Shown in pieces: positions 27,101 to 33,100 of a stretch of 64,000 nucleotides of DNA; the first letter of the stretch is position 1; every line of letters begins with the position of its first letter. The notes beneath the pieces were generated by a model. That model was not told where the DNA came from. It saw only the letters and a program-made list of their open reading frames with translations, and made no database searches. A program made the position numbers and the translations under genes. Source of the stretch: Plazaster borealis (Eukaryota; Echinodermata; Asteroidea; Forcipulatida; Labidiasteridae); NCBI GenBank assembly GCA_021014325.1, contig CM037470.1, positions 2,480,001 to 2,544,000 on the forward strand. Direction: 5' to 3'.

Positions 27101-30100
27101 TCCGGACAAAGGACAGCGAACGCACAGCGGAAGCGACAGACAAGGCAGCCCAGAACAGAGTATCGATGTCGGGTGAGTCCGGTGGAAGCTCAACGGACTC
27201 GGAGGAGTATGGTGCTGTGGAGTCGTCAGAGACGGAGGAGGGGTACACCCCTAAGGAAAGACCGAGTAGTTTAGTGGTGGATGTTGATGAGGGACCCAGA
27301 GACCAAGTGACCATGATGGCTGCCTTAGTGTCGGATTTCCACAAAGCGGAGAAACAAGAGGCTGTGGCCGTCTCCAACGAAGGACTGGTCACCCTGCAGC
27401 GGGCAGAGGTGCGTAAAGTCACGGACGTGGACAGCTTAGAGGTCGATCAATTCATGCAAAGATTCGACGAGAGTGCTGAAACAACCGTGAACGGCGTCAC
27501 GTCAGACCGTCACTCAAGGTCAGGAACTAAGGAGGTGTCGTCGTCGAGGCAACCTCAAACGGGAGGCGGCCTGCAAGATTTCGACCAGGAAGTGGGAATG
27601 ACCGAGATCGCACAAGAGTTACCCACAGGTAATGTTGTGAATACGGAGCACTGGGAGGACACTACCTTTGAGTTGGCCGGCACGCTAGAGGACACGGTTG
27701 TCATGGCCACCAGACTAGACGACCTCTTGAACGAAGACAGTGAGAGCGACCAGGAGACGGTGGTCGCCAGCGGGAGCTTCCTAAACACCAGTCCTGAAAT
27801 TGATTCGTCACAAGGCGTATCCACGTCGGTTGACGATACCAACGCAATACTGAGCAGTACGAACGATGGGACAGAGACGACACATCAGGACCAATGTAGT
27901 CAAGACAGTCTGGAAAACGTCGTCAATGTTGAGATGAACTCACAGACCTCGGTCGGGAACACGGCAATGATATTAACGAACGTCGGAACGACACCGCCGC
28001 AGACCATGTTTGACGTGTCGTCCGGGGATAGTCGGCCGACAAGTCTTGTCTCGGTGGATTCCTTGGCTTGCGATGAAGGAAGCAACAGCAGTAAACTGGA
28101 GGAGGTTACTGTCGTAAGAGCAGCAGATGAAACCAAAAATAGTGGTGAGTTTGTCCGTCAAAAGTGGACGGCACAATAGACCCCGGACTTAGTTTCGGAG
28201 TTCAATCTCATAACCAAAAAAACTAGGAGTTACTGAGCAGAAGATATTCCAGAAATTACTTGTTCAAACTCGTTGACATAACAAAACAAGCTAGCTCAGT
28301 TTTAAGTATTGACATTTTTTTTAACAAAGCAGGGCTAGTTTCACGGTTCTGATTATTGTACGAGAAAATTTGGCGCTTACAATAGCGTAAAAATATGCGC
28401 TTTAATGTAAGCGTAGTTCAGAGGTTACCATGGAATTTGTGGCTGGTGGGCAAGGGTATACTTTACATTTCTAAGGGAGCGTCTCTAAAGTCGGAACGGT
28501 AGGAACGTTGTAATTGGATCGGATAAGTATTCCAGTGTGTTGAGATGGACTGTTGGCCAGAAGGAACACTCAATTGGATTGTTCAAAATACTAATGGGCG
28601 TGTTCACTCGTGTATGGTGGCTTCCGTACTTCGGCACAATAGGGAGCTTTCGTTTTGGACGACGGATGGTTCTGCAACGGTGAAAATGACACGTCGAGCT
28701 ATCTGCGCATGCGTCGACTCTGAGGCTTCGTCGGCCTTCAATTTCTACAACAGTACTTGGGGTGAATCTGCGTTGTGCTGAAAACGACAACGTTTGGGTT
28801 CAACCGTTGTAGAACCATCCGTCGTCCAAAACGAAAACTCCCTATTGATGCAGTCTAGGGGGAACGTTCGTACAGTCCAGTTCTTTTGCTCCTACAACTT
28901 GCCCAACTTTTGAGATGCTCCCTTAAAGCATTCTTCGCTTTACATAGCTAGCACAGACATTGGACGCTAACCCATTTCAAAGCTGAGAGTGTTGACTTTA
29001 AGCACAGAATTCCGCAGTAAGCAGAGCCATGAAAGCTTAAACCTTGCCCAGAAAAAGATTTGGTGTGCTATGTGGCTCTTTGACGTTGGTTTCTCAAGGC
29101 CCAGTTTACATGTAGATCCATGTATGGCATTATACATCAGTACTCGTCATCGTATTTCCACCACATCGTAAAAATAACCATCACACAATTTTTTTTAGAG
29201 AATGGTAGTGTGGATTTTACGTGATTAGAGAGTTGTAGTAGCCCGGAGTTCCTTTTCTGAATAGTTCTGTTACATAACGCTAGGTGCGTTCAACCGTGGT
29301 TTAACCGTGGTTCAACTATACTTGTATGAAAAGTCTAAGCTCGTTGACCAATCGGCCTTGGTCTCAGTTTAGATGCCAGCCGTAGTGGACGTGTCAATCA
29401 ATTCTTTTGTAGGCTCTCGTTGCTGTGATGTGCTGGTTTGGCAGTAGCAAACTGTTAATAATTACATCGCAGTAATGAGAACTTGAACTGAGGCCGAGTG
29501 GACAAACAGCTAGATTTTTGTTGTACAACTTTGGTTGATCCTGGCGATATGTAATAGAGCTTAAATGAAAGGAACACCGGGCTATGTAATACAGGGTCAT
29601 CAACGCCATCCTACACATTAATCATTCCGGTTTGGATGCGTCAAGAATTTTTTTTTTTTTTTTTCCTGGCTCCTGGGCTCGATTTCACATTAAGCTGAGA
29701 TTGATCTTAAGATTTGTATCAATCTATAACTGCTAAGCAAAGTGTGATGTCACAATACAAATCACTATGGTGATGTTGACAACTCATCTTAAGATGAATC
29801 TTAGTGCTTTGTGAAATCGAGGATTTGGTCTGGAACAAAGACTTGCCGAGTCACTAGTGACCGTTTAAATTTGAATTCAAAGAATGGGATATACATCGCC
29901 TCTCGTTTCGACCCATAGCAGAGTCCTTCTCAAAGGCTTTCTCTACGAGGGTCAAAACATGAGGCCATTATTAATTAACAAATTCTTTGCATTTTAACAT
30001 CGGAAATAATTTTTGGTTGGTGAGCAGTTTGTAAGAGCTACTGTTATTTGTAAATTTGAATTCCCAAGGCTAGAGAGAGAGTTTTTTGTGACATGGTTTG

Positions 30101-33100
30101 GGGCGAGCTTTTACAGAGTAACATAAGAGACAGCAACCACCCATACACGATTCTGAATGAATGTTTATAGCACATTGGTACCAGGGTTTGCTCATCTGGA
30201 GGTTGCTAAACCAAAGCTTGCCCCGAACCATGTGAGGTAGCAACACTGTCTTTAGTCTGCGGAATCCAATTTAAGTGTTCACTTCTTTACAGTGAGCAAT
30301 CATTTACAGATATTATTTGAAATCTTAACTGGCAAGTCATTTTGGTTGTTTTGCAGTTTCCAACAACTATTTCCTTTTTCAGAATAATGAAACTCTGATC
30401 TCTAATCTTTAAGTTCATTCTTTCATTTGGGATTTTTGGGTTAATTTTATACTAGTCAAATGTTTAAAATAACAAGAATCGGACAAAGCTTCCTCGTAAT
30501 TATTGCATCACTCATGTATCATTTCATTGTAAACACACTTACTAACTCATGAATATTGATACTGTCTCGTGTTTATTCATGTTATTTCGGCTCTACTAAT
30601 GCTTTAGCTCTCAAAGTTTGAATCTCATTTGCATATTGAATGCATACTGTTTTATTCATAAGCTGCATTCTCTACTGTTGAATTATCACCTATTAAAATC
30701 AAGAGGGGCTAGTATCAGAAAGCCAAAACAGAGATACAGGGCTTGAATTTTGAGATACAGTTCTTGTAGCTCAGAACTTACAGAATTTTACACAACTTAT
30801 GAATATTGATGTCTACTTATTATTCATGCAAACTAACCAATCAGAGCTTCCTAACGGATCCTGAATATTGATATATTTCTCTTGCAGGAATTCTTTCTCA
30901 GGCAAAGAACATCACATTCACTCACCCACCATACCTTGTCTGATGTATGTACCTGCTTTACTAGAGCTATCAGTCAGTACATCTGCATAATTATTCGCAT
31001 GCATTATGGTGTCGTCCGCATAAATTTGCATGTTTGCTATGTCACTTGCATGCTGTTGCAATCATACTGTACATTGCTTGGTAGCGCTCTCTGTGGTGGT
31101 GAATATGTAAACTGCAGGTCAGGGTTCACACACACTTGCACAAATTATCATGGATTATTCCAAATTACAGCAAGTCAGACTTTTTCATGAGCGTGATAGG
31201 AGATTGGAACATTTTGAATTGGGGTTCAATCCAATTTATTCTACCCCGAGATCAATGGACTGAGCCATTAAGCTCCGCCCACCATGTAAACTGCCTAGCA
31301 CCAGGGCCCGATTTCATAGAACTGCTTAAGCACAAAAAAAGTAGCTAAGCACAACAAAACTATGCTTACCAGAATAAGGTTACCAGCCAAACTACCATGT
31401 CACATATACAATTTGTGACCGGTATCCTGCTCATTTCTGGGCCCAGCAATAAAGTAGGCAACAACTCTTATTAGAACAATAAAGCCAGCCCACGGTGGTG
31501 CCAAAAACAAAATTACACAATTCTGTTTATCCTAACGGTACCAGCTGTGCATAACAAAAATTGATATAAAGTTGTTTGAATTTTTGTTGACGGTTCTGAT
31601 TGGTCAATGCATCAAAGGGGGTGGAGCCTGATGGACCAGTGTATTTCAATTGCTCGTTCTTAAGCAAGATGTGATTCTATCCTGATCACCGTGGCAATAG
31701 TCCAAACATGTTTGAAAAATCCATGAATTTATAAAGGTTTTGATTCGGTGGAGTTGACCCTTGGCCTGATCACGTTTGTATCCTGAGCTTTTTGTTTGTA
31801 CCGTCCAATGCATACAGTGCATACTACACCGATAGCAGACAAAATATATATATTTTTATTTTATTTTATTTTTTTGCACTGGGAAGAAAAGCAGAAGTTA
31901 GTTTTGAGTTTTTTTAGTTGTGTCGATACTGTACCTTATCTTTATTCAAAGAGGGTAAAGCACTGCAGTATTGGCAACGCTTTACATCATCCTTTTATGT
32001 TGCCCTGTATCCACGGTATCAGTGCTATGATAACGCCAGCATTGCTCTGTGTAGACGGTGCAAGTCTCATGCATATTGGAAGGTCGGGTTTGCCTATTGG
32101 CCCAATTCACCTGGCGTCGTCACCGCAATAATCTTGTTTTCGTCACTTTAGGAGTCAACGCACCTGTGTGTTATACAGAGTGCATTGAAGGCCACGCGGT
32201 GTTTACACGTATATATTCGTACGTGCAATTTGAATCCTGAAAAGATGAGCGTGGCAGTCAGTAGCCGCATGTGACGTTGGTGCAGGGGGTTCAGTAGTTC
32301 TTAAGTTTGTCATCTTCTCACTTTTACCATGCTTGATGCCCTCGGACTGTGGTCAATTAAATAATCAGTACTCCTCCATTTCTTTTTTTTGTATCTAAAA
32401 AATTCAAAATTCCTCATCTACACCTTGCCAAATAGCATGGTAAATGTCTTGTTACCATCCGGGGTCTTTTCACTCAAAAAAAAACATCACTGACCAGCTC
32501 TCCCAGAATTCCCATAGGAATTGTACAGCAGTTACTTGGCCTTGGGGTCAATAGCCACTGAAATGAACCATATAGTCCCAGATGGCTTTTTCTGTATACT
32601 TCTGTATACAATGGCTGTAAGCAGTGACCTGGCTGTTTATTTGGATGAATTGAGTAGGGTCCATATCTAATGGTTTGGCTCGATTGAAAGTGATTGGGTT
32701 CTCCATAAAGATGAATTTCACGCTAATAAAAGGGGATAGTAGCCTACTGTCCGATGGTGTAAGTCTGTGAATGTTGTTGATGGTGTCACGCAGGGTTAAA
32801 GCCATGTGGACCCCATGTTCCCCAAAAAACGCTTGAATATGGGTGTGAGACTTGCAGCGTCTACTAAGCATTCTTCTTGTAACACTTGCTTGCTCATCAC
32901 GATTTTCGTATTTTTTTCCCTGATTATTTTTACAATGTGAAATGATACTGAACACAAGAGTATTGTGTAGTATTTTTGTGTTTTATCCCTATACCAATGT
33001 GTGATAAGCACTGTATACTCGGTGTTTTCCTGAGTCCTTCAGGAAAAAGAAAAACGTCAGGCATACTACTCGGGTGAGATTCGAACCCACAACCCCATAC

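Noticed and set aside
27555..28176. Minus-strand open frames under the large RhoGEF exon
   Set aside because: Shadow frames of a Ser/Thr/Asp-rich coding exon; no domain or splice support.
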